Shown here piece after piece: positions 34,366-41,782 of a DNA stretch of 44,969 nt. The DNA lies in assembly GCA_905235505.1 (NCBI GenBank), contig CAJOMJ010000012.1, positions 1-44,969 of the forward strand. The letters run 5' to 3'. The notes under the pieces were generated by a model. It had not been told where the DNA came from and did no database searches. It saw nothing but the letters and a program-made list of their open reading frames with translations. Source of the stretch: Paludibacteraceae bacterium (GTDB taxonomy: Bacteria; Bacteroidota; Bacteroidia; Bacteroidales; Paludibacteraceae). A program made the translations under genes and the position numbers. Numbering within the stretch: the first letter of the stretch is position 1; each line of letters opens with the position of its first letter.

Positions 34366-37300
34366 TTAGAATCCTACACGTGCTGTAAGTGTGAATTGCT
34401 TTGCCATAGGAGTTGCAACACCACCTGAGTTGAAGAATTCCGGATCCTGTCCGTTCAGCTTGCGGTCAGAGTAGATTAGGAACGGATTGGTTACTTGCAG
34501 TTTCAAACTTGCGCTGTTCAAGGCTACATTACTCAGGTACTTCGTCGGAATGGTGTACATGAGCGAAATCTCTTTCATTCTGATGAAGTCACCCTTTGCT
34601 ATACGCTCCGTCGAGTAGTTGTACGCATTGTAAGCAGTCTTCAGGTTGTAACTTCCATAAGTGTACTGCTGACGTACCGAAGCAATAACAGGTATGGTAG
34701 TCTTGTTCTCATCGCCGGGCAGTGTCCAACGATTGCGGAAATCACGGGGCAGAGCCGTTATATCATCATAACTTGACGAGAACACAGGGTCAAGACGAAC
34801 CACATTGCCGAACGAGTAAGTCATGAAGATATTCAAAGTAAAGCCCTTGTAAGTGAATATATTACCGAAACCGCCCGTGATAGTCGGGTCTGTAGGACCC
34901 TCATATTTCAGGAAGCCGGTGTTCTCTATCTCTTGGAAGTTGATGTCTGTCACAGTCACCTCGTTGTCCTGGTTGATGAACTGGGGCAGACCCTCATCGT
35001 TAAGTCCTACAAACGGTATAGAGAACAATGAGCGTACCGGATAACCCTCTCTTGCATAACCCAAGCCCGACACAAGGGCCATCACGTTCACACGCGAATC
35101 CAGATTCGTAATCTTGTTGTTCGTGTATGAGAATGTCCAGTCTGTCGTCCACTTGAAATTATTCGTTTTGATGTTCGTCGTAGAGATAGTAACCTCCACA
35201 CCCGACGATTTCATCGTTGCCACGTTGGCATACTTGATACTCTCGCCGCCGATACCCGTTGTATATGTCGGACCTATCAGGTCGAAGTTGTCACGGTAGT
35301 ATGCGTCCACATCGAGGTTGATGCGGTTCTTCAGGAATCCCAAACTTACACCCACGTTCAACTCGTACTTCTTCTCGTATGTCAGTTCCGAGTTGCCAAG
35401 CAGCGCAAGCGAGATTCCAAGCTCTTGGGCGGCTGCGTTCGGACGCCACAGTGAGGAACTTACAAACATCGGCTCTGCGTATGAATATCCGTAGGGGCAA
35501 CGGTCGGCTGTCAGTGAATACGAAGCCTTCAGTGTCGCCGTCGAAAGCACATTGCTTGCCGGCGCAAACCACTCCTCTTCATGAGCATTCCAGCTTACAC
35601 CCACGTTCCATGTAGGCAGCCAGCGTGCCGTACGCGTCTTGCCCAAACCGTTGGTTCCCTCGTAACGCCCTGTCAGGTTGATGTTGTATCTGCCGAGATA
35701 CGAATAGGTTCCTGTGGCGAAGAAGGCCATGCTGCGTGAGTAACGCCATGAGTTGCCGTAGTATGAACCACCCTCCTCTACCTGCTGTTTGAAGAGATTG
35801 TAATCCGTGAACGGAGTACGACCGTCATCATAGCAGAATCCGTAACCGTTGAAAGCGATAGTGTTACGGTTGGTCGAGTTAAGCTCCATACCCGCAAAGA
35901 AATGCAGAAGGTGCTTCTCCTTCACCGTTGTCGCGTATGTACCCGACAAACGCAGGTCAAACTGCGACATCTTATACTGATTAAGGAAATATATACCGCC
36001 TTTGGGCATCACTGTCTCAGGCAATGCATTCGGGTCGTCAGGGTCAGTATAGAGGAACGGGTTGCTGTCGCGTATCGTCGCATCCTCAGGCTCTATACCG
36101 GCACGGTAGGCACGCGCTTGGTTCGACTGGTCCTTCACATGGTGCTCGTTGGTCGAACTCTGGTAGCGGTAGGCTGCCAAAGCCGTGAACGACAAACCCT
36201 TGATCGGCTTGTATGTGAGGTCTGCTTGGAACTTCACGTCTGTCACACCCAAGTCTATATAGTTGTTGTTCAACTCGTCGAAGATGTTGAACCCGCAGTA
36301 GTTACGGGTGTAAGTCTCGTTCGGGTCCATCGCGCGCGATGCATTCAAAGCGTAACTGTACGGGTTGATATCGAAGTCACGCTTCACCTCACCCGTAACC
36401 ACATCCGACTCCTGCGACAGCGTGCCCGGTGCCTTCTGCTTACGGTATGAGTCCGATGTCAGAAGCGAAAGAGTAAGCTTCTTAGTTATGTCAAACGAAG
36501 CATTCGCATTCACTGTATAACGCTGCACATCGCTCGACAATGTCCAACCCGGATCGTACATCGCCGACATCGAAGTGTAGAAACGAGCCCTGTCTGTACC
36601 TCCTGATATACTTATCGAGTGAGTCTGTGTCACACTGTTCCTGAACAGCAAATCAAACCAGTCGGTGTTTCTGTACTCAGCCTCCCTTAAGTAGGCATTG
36701 CGCGCAGAAGCGGTATTAGCCAGACCGTAGGTACCCGTCTCAGGGTCATACTGTCTTATCAACTGGTACATCTTTCCGTATATACCCGACGTGCTCGCCT
36801 TCGCAAGGTTCGCAAACTCAAGCCAGCCCTTCTGCTCCATCTCGCGGTAGATATTCATCTGCTCCTGCGAGTTACTGATGTTGAACTCGTTGTAACTCGG
36901 CTTCATACGGACGGAAAACTCACCCGTATAATTTATCTTACTTTGCCCCTGCTGACCTTTCTTCGTCGTCACGACAATCACACCCGCCATCGCACGCGCA
37001 CCGTAGATACTCGTCGCACTACCGTCCTTCAGTATCTGGAAACTCTCAATGTCGTCTGCGTTCAAACCCGCAATAGCGGAAGATATAAGCGTCACCGCAT
37101 CACCCGACGACAGCGACTCGGCATCCACCTCCACGGCATCCTCCATAATCACACCGTCAACCACCCATAGAGGCTTGCTCGAACCGTATATACTGGTCGC
37201 ACCACGCATCCTGATCTTAGGCGCCGTACCAAACGTACCACTCACGTTCTGAACACTCACACCCGCTGCCCTTCCTTCAAGGCTTCGGCTGATATCTGCC

Positions 37301-37692
37301 ACACCGTCCAACTTCGCCTTCTCGGCATCAATTCGGGTAGTAGAACCTGTGCTCATTCGCTTGTCTTGCTGGTACATACCGGTTACCACAACTTCCTGTA
37401 CCATTTGTGTTTCCTCCTTGAGCTGAACCTTGATAACCGACTTCACCGGCACCGTCTGTGTGGCATAACCAACCGACGATATCACAAGATTCTTCACTCC
37501 TGCAGGGACATTCAACTCGAAGTTTCCGTCAAAGTCGGTCGTGGTGCCCACAGTCGTCCCCTCGGCCATAATCGTTGCGCCGATTGCACCATCTCCGTTT
37601 TCGTCCAATACAACACCCGTCACCTTCGTCTGGGCTAAGGCTGAAAGAGATAATAGACAGAAACTCAATAATAAAACATATACTTTATTCAT
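34366..37692 (-). CDS. SusC/RagA family TonB-linked outer-membrane transporter
   Basis: A 1108-residue TonB-dependent importer. The frame is open to 37857, but Met at 37692 starts a normal signal peptide (VLLLSFCLLSLSALAQ) and lies 35 bases after a predicted transcription start. Domain order: a carboxypeptidase-like regulatory fold at about 23-100 (VTGVVLDENGDGAIGAT), a TonB plug (QEVVVTGMYQQDKR, then DGSATSIYGARAMAGVIVVTTKKG), then a 22-strand barrel ending in the aromatic FTLTARVGF. It is the first gene of the operon with susD, metallohydrolase, DUF4302 and LRR genes. No regulator is found next to it. Confidence 0.96.
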   Translation of the reverse strand: MNKVYVLLLSFCLLSLSALAQTKVTGVVLDENGDGAIGATIMAEGTTVGTTTDFDGNFELNVPAGVKNLVISSVGYATQTVPVKSVIKVQLKEETQMVQEVVVTGMYQQDKRMSTGSTTRIDAEKAKLDGVADISRSLEGRAAGVSVQNVSGTFGTAPKIRMRGATSIYGSSKPLWVVDGVIMEDAVEVDAESLSSGDAVTLISSAIAGLNADDIESFQILKDGSATSIYGARAMAGVIVVTTKKGQQGQSKINYTGEFSVRMKPSYNEFNISNSQEQMNIYREMEQKGWLEFANLAKASTSGIYGKMYQLIRQYDPETGTYGLANTASARNAYLREAEYRNTDWFDLLFRNSVTQTHSISISGGTDRARFYTSMSAMYDPGWTLSSDVQRYTVNANASFDITKKLTLSLLTSDSYRKQKAPGTLSQESDVVTGEVKRDFDINPYSYALNASRAMDPNETYTRNYCGFNIFDELNNNYIDLGVTDVKFQADLTYKPIKGLSFTALAAYRYQSSTNEHHVKDQSNQARAYRAGIEPEDATIRDSNPFLYTDPDDPNALPETVMPKGGIYFLNQYKMSQFDLRLSGTYATTVKEKHLLHFFAGMELNSTNRNTIAFNGYGFCYDDGRTPFTDYNLFKQQVEEGGSYYGNSWRYSRSMAFFATGTYSYLGRYNINLTGRYEGTNGLGKTRTARWLPTWNVGVSWNAHEEEWFAPASNVLSTATLKASYSLTADRCPYGYSYAEPMFVSSSLWRPNAAAQELGISLALLGNSELTYEKKYELNVGVSLGFLKNRINLDVDAYYRDNFDLIGPTYTTGIGGESIKYANVATMKSSGVEVTISTTNIKTNNFKWTTDWTFSYTNNKITNLDSRVNVMALVSGLGYAREGYPVRSLFSIPFVGLNDEGLPQFINQDNEVTVTDINFQEIENTGFLKYEGPTDPTITGGFGNIFTYKGFTLNIFMTYSFGNVVRLDPVFSSSYDDITALPRDFRNRWTLPGDENKTTIPVIASVRQQYTYGSYNLKTAYNAYNYSTERIAKGDFIRMKEISLMYTIPTKYLSNVALNSASLKLQVTNPFLIYSDRKLNGQDPEFFNSGGVATPMAKQFTLTARVGF

Positions 37693-37733
37693 ATTACGTA
37701 TAAATATGCGTATATATAACGCGAAATTTCGTG

Positions 37734-37765
37734 CAAAATTACAACAAATTTCCGATTGCAGCAAA
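37734..37765 (-). promoter_or_regulatory. Promoter of the SusCD operon
   Basis: TTTG (37762-37765), a 20-base spacer and TAATTTTG (37734-37741) on the minus strand give a perfect match; start is near 37727. Confidence 0.8.
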
Positions 37766-37909
37766 TAAAATGTCACTTTCAAGCCCCTTTCGCTTACATT
37801 TTGTCTTCTTTTAACCCTCTTTTGACACTCTCCTAACTCTCTCCGCCTCATTCTCACTCCCCGCCGTCACAACCTCATCAAGTCTCAAAACTGAAAACAA
37901 ATAATAGTG

Positions 37910-38140
37910 CCACATGTAGAGACATTTGACCAAATGTCTCTCATAATTCCACCAAATGTCTCTCATAAATCCCTTAACCACGTAAATCCGCGACACCCTC
38001 ACCTCTCCCCCACTCCCCATAAATATAAACTTACCCGTCACCGTCACCCCCCACCGCGCAGCCATCGGGATACTGACCTGATAGAGACCTGATACTGACC
38101 TGATACTGACCTCAAGCCAACTCTACCCTCTATATATACC
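37910..38140. repeat. Intergenic repeats between susC and the M16 gene (copy E and tandem GATACTGACCT units)
   Basis: No gene is visible from 37766 to 38129. Copy E of the dispersed palindrome is AGAGACATTTG (37918-37928) with CAAATGTCTCT (37931-37941) around AC. Its right arm recurs 22 bases on (37953-37963). From about 38068 units of GATACTGACCT repeat about four times, one altered to GATAGAGACCT. The end CTCAAGCC, then CTATATATACCTT, matches the region before mraZ (25368-25395). Confidence 0.8.
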
Positions 38141-39362
38141 TTAATGTACAGATATTCTTGCTGTCGAACACCTCTTGGGCTGTATCCAGCAGTATCTCCG
38201 GTGTGAGACTCTCTATCTGGCTGAACATCTCTTTCCAGTCAGGTGCCGCCCCCGTGTGCAGCATCAGTTTGGCCATCCTCAATGCGTAGTTCTCCTGATT
38301 CTCCGAAGAGATAGTCAGTTGCCCCTTCAGTTGCCTTAATGCCTTCTGCAGCGCATATTGCGACAGTCGCGTATCGGTCATCCTCTTCAACTCGTCTCTT
38401 ACAAGTTGCTCGCACTGCTCTGCATTCTGCGGCTCACAGGCATAGTATATGCACCAGTAACCTGTGTCGGAAAGAGGTGTATAGGTTGACTCTATTGTAT
38501 ATACAAGCCCCCTTTGCTCTCTCAGAGCCATATTAAGTCTTGAGTTCATGCTGCCGCCGCCTAATATATTGTTCAGCATATACAATGCCAACTGTCTCTC
38601 ATGCCCCAACCGGTACGCCTTGCCCCCGAGCATTACGTGTGTCTGGTGCGTGTGGCGGTGATAATAGGCATCCTCCGCATGCGTCATCTCAGGTGCTCTC
38701 CTCTCGTGTGCCCGCATTCTGTTATACCTGCTGTCTGTCAGATACTGCTCCGCTATCGCCACCACCTTGCTCATCGGCAGCGACGACATCGAGAAGAACA
38801 CCATCCCCTCTGTGTAGTAGTTCTCCTGCATAAACCTCAGCGTGTCCTCCCTGCTTATGTGTCTTAGAGTCTTCTTCGTCCCCAATATAGGCATCTCAAG
38901 CGGGTGTCCTCCGAACACTAAAGCCTCAAAGTCATCGTATATCAGCTCCGATGGGGAATCTTCATACGACTCTATCTCGTCCATTATCACACCCAGCTCC
39001 ATGTCTGTCTCTTTCTTCGGGAAAGATGGCCGGAACACCATGTCGGCTATCAGTTCCGTTGTCCTGCCGTAATATCGTGTGGGCGCCGCCGCATAGAATG
39101 TGGTCTCCTCCTTTGTCGTATATGCATTTATCTCTCCGCCGATATCTTCTATGCGGTTTATTATCTGCTTCGCTGTGCGTGACTCTGTACCCTTGAACAC
39201 CGTGTGCTCTATGTAATGTGCCATACCGCTCACGCGCTTATCTTCGTCACGTGTGCCCGCATTCACCATCAGACCTAACCACGACACAGGTGACTGCGTC
39301 CTCCTGTGCACTATCTTAATACCATTACTCAGTCTGTAATATTCTATATTTTCCTTTTTCAT
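38130..39362 (-). CDS. M16 family zinc peptidase
   Basis: A 410-residue insulinase-type metallopeptidase. Start 39362 (MKKENIEYYRLSNGIKIVHR) is preferred; the frame is open to 39428, but those residues overlap the predicted start site of the tRNA-Leu transcript. The inverted zinc motif HYIEH is at 49-53 with the catalytic Glu52; the distal Glu lies in ELGVIMDEIESYEDSP near 120. The C-terminal half shows GGGSMNSRLNMALREQRGLVYTIES with the conserved Arg/Tyr of active M16 enzymes. It has no signal peptide, so it may act in the cytoplasm or be exported otherwise. It resembles bacterial processing proteases (PqqL/YmxG type); its natural substrate is unknown. Confidence 0.93.
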   Translation of the reverse strand: MKKENIEYYRLSNGIKIVHRRTQSPVSWLGLMVNAGTRDEDKRVSGMAHYIEHTVFKGTESRTAKQIINRIEDIGGEINAYTTKEETTFYAAAPTRYYGRTTELIADMVFRPSFPKKETDMELGVIMDEIESYEDSPSELIYDDFEALVFGGHPLEMPILGTKKTLRHISREDTLRFMQENYYTEGMVFFSMSSLPMSKVVAIAEQYLTDSRYNRMRAHERRAPEMTHAEDAYYHRHTHQTHVMLGGKAYRLGHERQLALYMLNNILGGGSMNSRLNMALREQRGLVYTIESTYTPLSDTGYWCIYYACEPQNAEQCEQLVRDELKRMTDTRLSQYALQKALRQLKGQLTISSENQENYALRMAKLMLHTGAAPDWKEMFSQIESLTPEILLDTAQEVFDSKNICTLRYI

Positions 39363-39393
39363 TTGCGTGAATGAAATATTTACACTACTTTTG
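39362..39393 (+). promoter_or_regulatory. Promoter for tRNA-Leu, overlapping the M16 start
   Basis: TTTG (39362-39365), a 20-base spacer and TACTTTTG (39386-39393) on the + strand match the consensus. The element abuts the M16 start codon, which is read the other way. Transcription would start near 39400, about 75 bases before the tRNA. Confidence 0.7.
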
Positions 39394-39475
39394 CAGTCCG
39401 AAACGCTTTGACCATACGACTGCTCCACGACTGCTCCCGACAGTTGCCCGTCTATGGCTCAATAGTAAATCTCTT

Positions 39476-39560
39476 GCGGCATTGGCGTAATTGGTAGCCG
39501 CGCCAGACTTAGGATCTGGTGACGCAAGTCGTGTAGGTTCGAGTCCTATATGCCGCACCA
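39476..39560 (+). tRNA. tRNA-Leu (anticodon TAG), CCA encoded
   Basis: The acceptor stem GCGGCAT pairs with ATGCCGC, followed by ACCA in the gene. The anticodon stem CCAGA/TCTGG has loop CTTAGGA, giving TAG. A long variable arm (TGACGCAAGTCG) marks a class II tRNA, and the T arm is GTAGG, TTCGAGT, CCTAT. Together these give leucine. Confidence 0.95.
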
Positions 39561-39637
39561 CTGATACGCTGCCCGGCAGTTCCGGTTTTCGGGCTGCAAA
39601 GGTAGTGTTTTTTATTTATTCGTAAAAACATCACGCA

Positions 39638-40144
39638 ATGAAAAAACTTGCTTTCCCCATCATCATCCTGCTTGTCGCTACCCTCTCCTCATGTCTCAAC
39701 GGCAAGTATGAAACCACACCCGTCATCCTTATAGACCCCCTCATCTTCGTCAACGCCGACGATACTATAGGCATAGTTTATAATACCACCGAGGCAAAAT
39801 ATTCTACCGATACCATGCTCCTCGGCGACACTATGTTCATCACCGTCGGCTTCGATGCAGTAGGCAATAACATTACCTCTGGTCAGATTAAATATCAAAG
39901 CGAGTATGCCGAACTCACCGTCATGGGAGCCCCTGACCTGGGCGATGACTTCATACCCGCTATCACTGACGGTGCCTACGATTTCACCATGGCTACCGGA
40001 TATCGTGGTATCTTCCTCATGTTTCGATATATTCCCAAGAAAACAGGTACGGCTCTCCTTGAGTTCTCTATCCGGTCTGATTCCGAATTCTCACCCGCCT
40101 CTTTCTCTCTGCTTACACCTATAGCAGACCCCGCTGCCGAATAA
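39638..40144 (+). CDS. Small lipoprotein of unknown function
   Basis: A 168-residue protein with a lipoprotein signal (FPIIILLVATLSSC, Cys19). The rest is predicted beta-rich: IGIVYNTTEAKYSTDTMLLGDTMFITVGFDA, then SGQIKYQSEYAELTVMG, and a final KKTGTALLEFSIRSDSEFSPASF. It looks like a single Ig-like or jelly-roll domain. I do not recognise the family. It lies 78 bases after tRNA-Leu, has no obvious promoter of its own, and ends before a good terminator. Confidence 0.75.
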   Translation: MKKLAFPIIILLVATLSSCLNGKYETTPVILIDPLIFVNADDTIGIVYNTTEAKYSTDTMLLGDTMFITVGFDAVGNNITSGQIKYQSEYAELTVMGAPDLGDDFIPAITDGAYDFTMATGYRGIFLMFRYIPKKTGTALLEFSIRSDSEFSPASFSLLTPIADPAAE

Positions 40145-40185
40145 CCTGCACACGCGGATCAACCGCCCATAATCATATTTACGGT

Positions 40186-40217
40186 AAAGAGCACAGGCAT
40201 TTTGCTTGTGCTCTTTT
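40186..40217 (+). terminator. Terminator after the small lipoprotein gene
   Basis: AAAGAGCACA (40186-40195) pairs with TGTGCTCTTT (40207-40216), followed by T and A; the stem is ten base pairs with an 11-base loop. Confidence 0.85.
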
Positions 40218-40286
40218 ATGTCAGTAAGATAACATCAATTCTACACAATATGTCAATTTATGCACTATATATTGATGAAAAATTAT

Positions 40287-40294
40287 TATCTTTG
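40287..40294 (+). promoter_or_regulatory. -7 promoter element for uxaC
   Basis: TATCTTTG fits the -7 consensus, 48 bases before the ATG. No clear -33 element is at the usual distance, which may point to a need for an activator. Confidence 0.6.
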
Positions 40295-40341
40295 CAACGT
40301 GAATATATGCGCAAACCAATAATCAATAAAATTCTATACTT

Positions 40342-41757
40342 ATGAAACCATTTATGGATAAAGACTTCCTCCTGCAAACACCTACTGCTCAGGAACTCTA
40401 CCACGAACATGCCGCCGGCATGCCTATCATCGACTATCACTGCCACCTCATTCCCCAAATGGTGGCTGAGAACAAACGCTTCGAATCTATTGCACAGATC
40501 TGGCTCATGGGCGACCACTACAAATGGCGCGCTATGCGCTCCAACGGCATTGATGAGCGTTTCTGCACCGGCAAGGACACCACTGATTGGGAGAAATTCG
40601 AGAAATGGGCTGAGACCGTGCCTTACACCTTCCGCAACCCTCTCTACCACTGGACACACCTCGAACTCAAGACTGCCTTCGGAATTGACAAACGCCTTAA
40701 CCCCGAGACTGCACGCGAGATATACGACCGCTGCAACGAACTCATTGCCACCGACCCGAAGTTCACTCCCCAAGGACTCATGAATCACTATAACGTTGAA
40801 ATCGTCTGCACCACCGATGACCCTGCCGACACTCTCGAATGGCATAAGATGCTCCGGCAGGACCCCGCCGCCAAAGTCCGCATGCTGCCTACCTGGCGAC
40901 CCGATGCAGCAATGAATATAGAAGCAGCCACTTGGAAGACCTATATAGAGAAACTCTCCGCAGTTAGCGGTATAGCAATCGCTACATTTGCCGACCTTGC
41001 CGATGCACTCCAGAAACGCCATGACTTCTTCCAGTCGATGGGTTGCCGTCTCTCCGACCACGGTATCGAGGAGTTCTACGATGAACCGTACACCGATGTC
41101 GAAATCAATGCCATCTTCCGTGACGCTCTTGCAGGCAAAGAACTTACCGCATACGAGATTCGCCAGTACAAGCATGCCTTCATGCACATGCAGGCTGAGA
41201 TGGACTACAACGCAGGCTGGACACAGCAGTATCACTACGGAGCCATCCGCAACAACAACTCCAAGATGTTCGCAGCCCTCGGTGCAGACACCGGTTTCGA
41301 CTCTATCGGTGAATTTAACACTGCCAAAGCTATGGCACATTTCCTCGATGAGATGAACAGCGAAGGTCATCTTGCCAAAACCATCCTCTACAACCTCAAC
41401 CCATGTGCCAATGAAGTCATTGCCACCATGCTCGGCAACTTCCAGGACGGCTCTGTACCCGGCAAGATACAGTTCGGCTCCGGCTGGTGGTTCCTCGATC
41501 AGAAAGACGGTATGGAGAAACAGATGATGGCTCTCTCCAACCTCGGTCTGCTCTCCCGCTTCGTTGGTATGCTCACCGACAGCCGCTCTTTCTTGAGTTA
41601 CCCGCGTCATGAGTACTTCCGCCGCACACTATGCAATGTCCTCGGCAACGACATCGAGAACGGTATGATTCCCTACACCGGTTACGAGAAACAACGTGTC
41701 CAACAGATGGTCGAAGACATCTGCTACAACAACGCAAAGAACTACTTCCGCTTCTAA
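40342..41757 (+). CDS. uxaC: Uronate isomerase (glucuronate/galacturonate isomerase)
   Basis: A 471-residue cytoplasmic enzyme of the amidohydrolase superfamily that converts D-glucuronate to D-fructuronate and D-galacturonate to D-tagaturonate. Family marks: DKDFLLQTPTAQELYHEHA at the start, the metal pair in IIDYHCHL (His33, His35), RFESIAQIWLMGDHYKWRAMRSNG, NPLYHWTHLELK, VEIVCTTDDPADTLEWH, and near the end FGSGWWFLDQKDGMEKQM, GLLSRFVGMLTDSRSFLSYPRHEYFRR. Length equals that of E. coli UxaC (470). No other uronate genes (uxuAB, kdgK) are adjacent; it stands alone with its own promoter. It suits the GH28 and DUF4861 genes at 9-12 kb. The transposase gene begins 12 bases after its stop. Confidence 0.97.
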   Translation: MKPFMDKDFLLQTPTAQELYHEHAAGMPIIDYHCHLIPQMVAENKRFESIAQIWLMGDHYKWRAMRSNGIDERFCTGKDTTDWEKFEKWAETVPYTFRNPLYHWTHLELKTAFGIDKRLNPETAREIYDRCNELIATDPKFTPQGLMNHYNVEIVCTTDDPADTLEWHKMLRQDPAAKVRMLPTWRPDAAMNIEAATWKTYIEKLSAVSGIAIATFADLADALQKRHDFFQSMGCRLSDHGIEEFYDEPYTDVEINAIFRDALAGKELTAYEIRQYKHAFMHMQAEMDYNAGWTQQYHYGAIRNNNSKMFAALGADTGFDSIGEFNTAKAMAHFLDEMNSEGHLAKTILYNLNPCANEVIATMLGNFQDGSVPGKIQFGSGWWFLDQKDGMEKQMMALSNLGLLSRFVGMLTDSRSFLSYPRHEYFRRTLCNVLGNDIENGMIPYTGYEKQRVQQMVEDICYNNAKNYFRF

Positions 41758-41762
41758 TAGCC

Positions 41763-41782
41763 ATCCGCCATGCTTGGCGGAT
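41763..41782. repeat. REP-like palindrome 1, at the start of the transposase gene
   Basis: ATCCGCCA (41763-41770) pairs with TGGCGGAT (41775-41782) around TGCT. It sits between the uxaC stop and the transposase; the ATG at 41770 is part of the loop. Confidence 0.85.

Noticed and set aside
39597..39604. Minus-strand promoter (TACCTTTG) for the M16 gene
   Set aside because: The -7 element is present, but no -33 element lies at the usual distance and the transcript would run antisense through tRNA-Leu; not strong enough to list.
40258..41610. 450-residue minus-strand frame opposite uxaC
   Set aside because: It is a shadow of the strongly biased uxaC codons; the + strand encodes a clear full-length UxaC.
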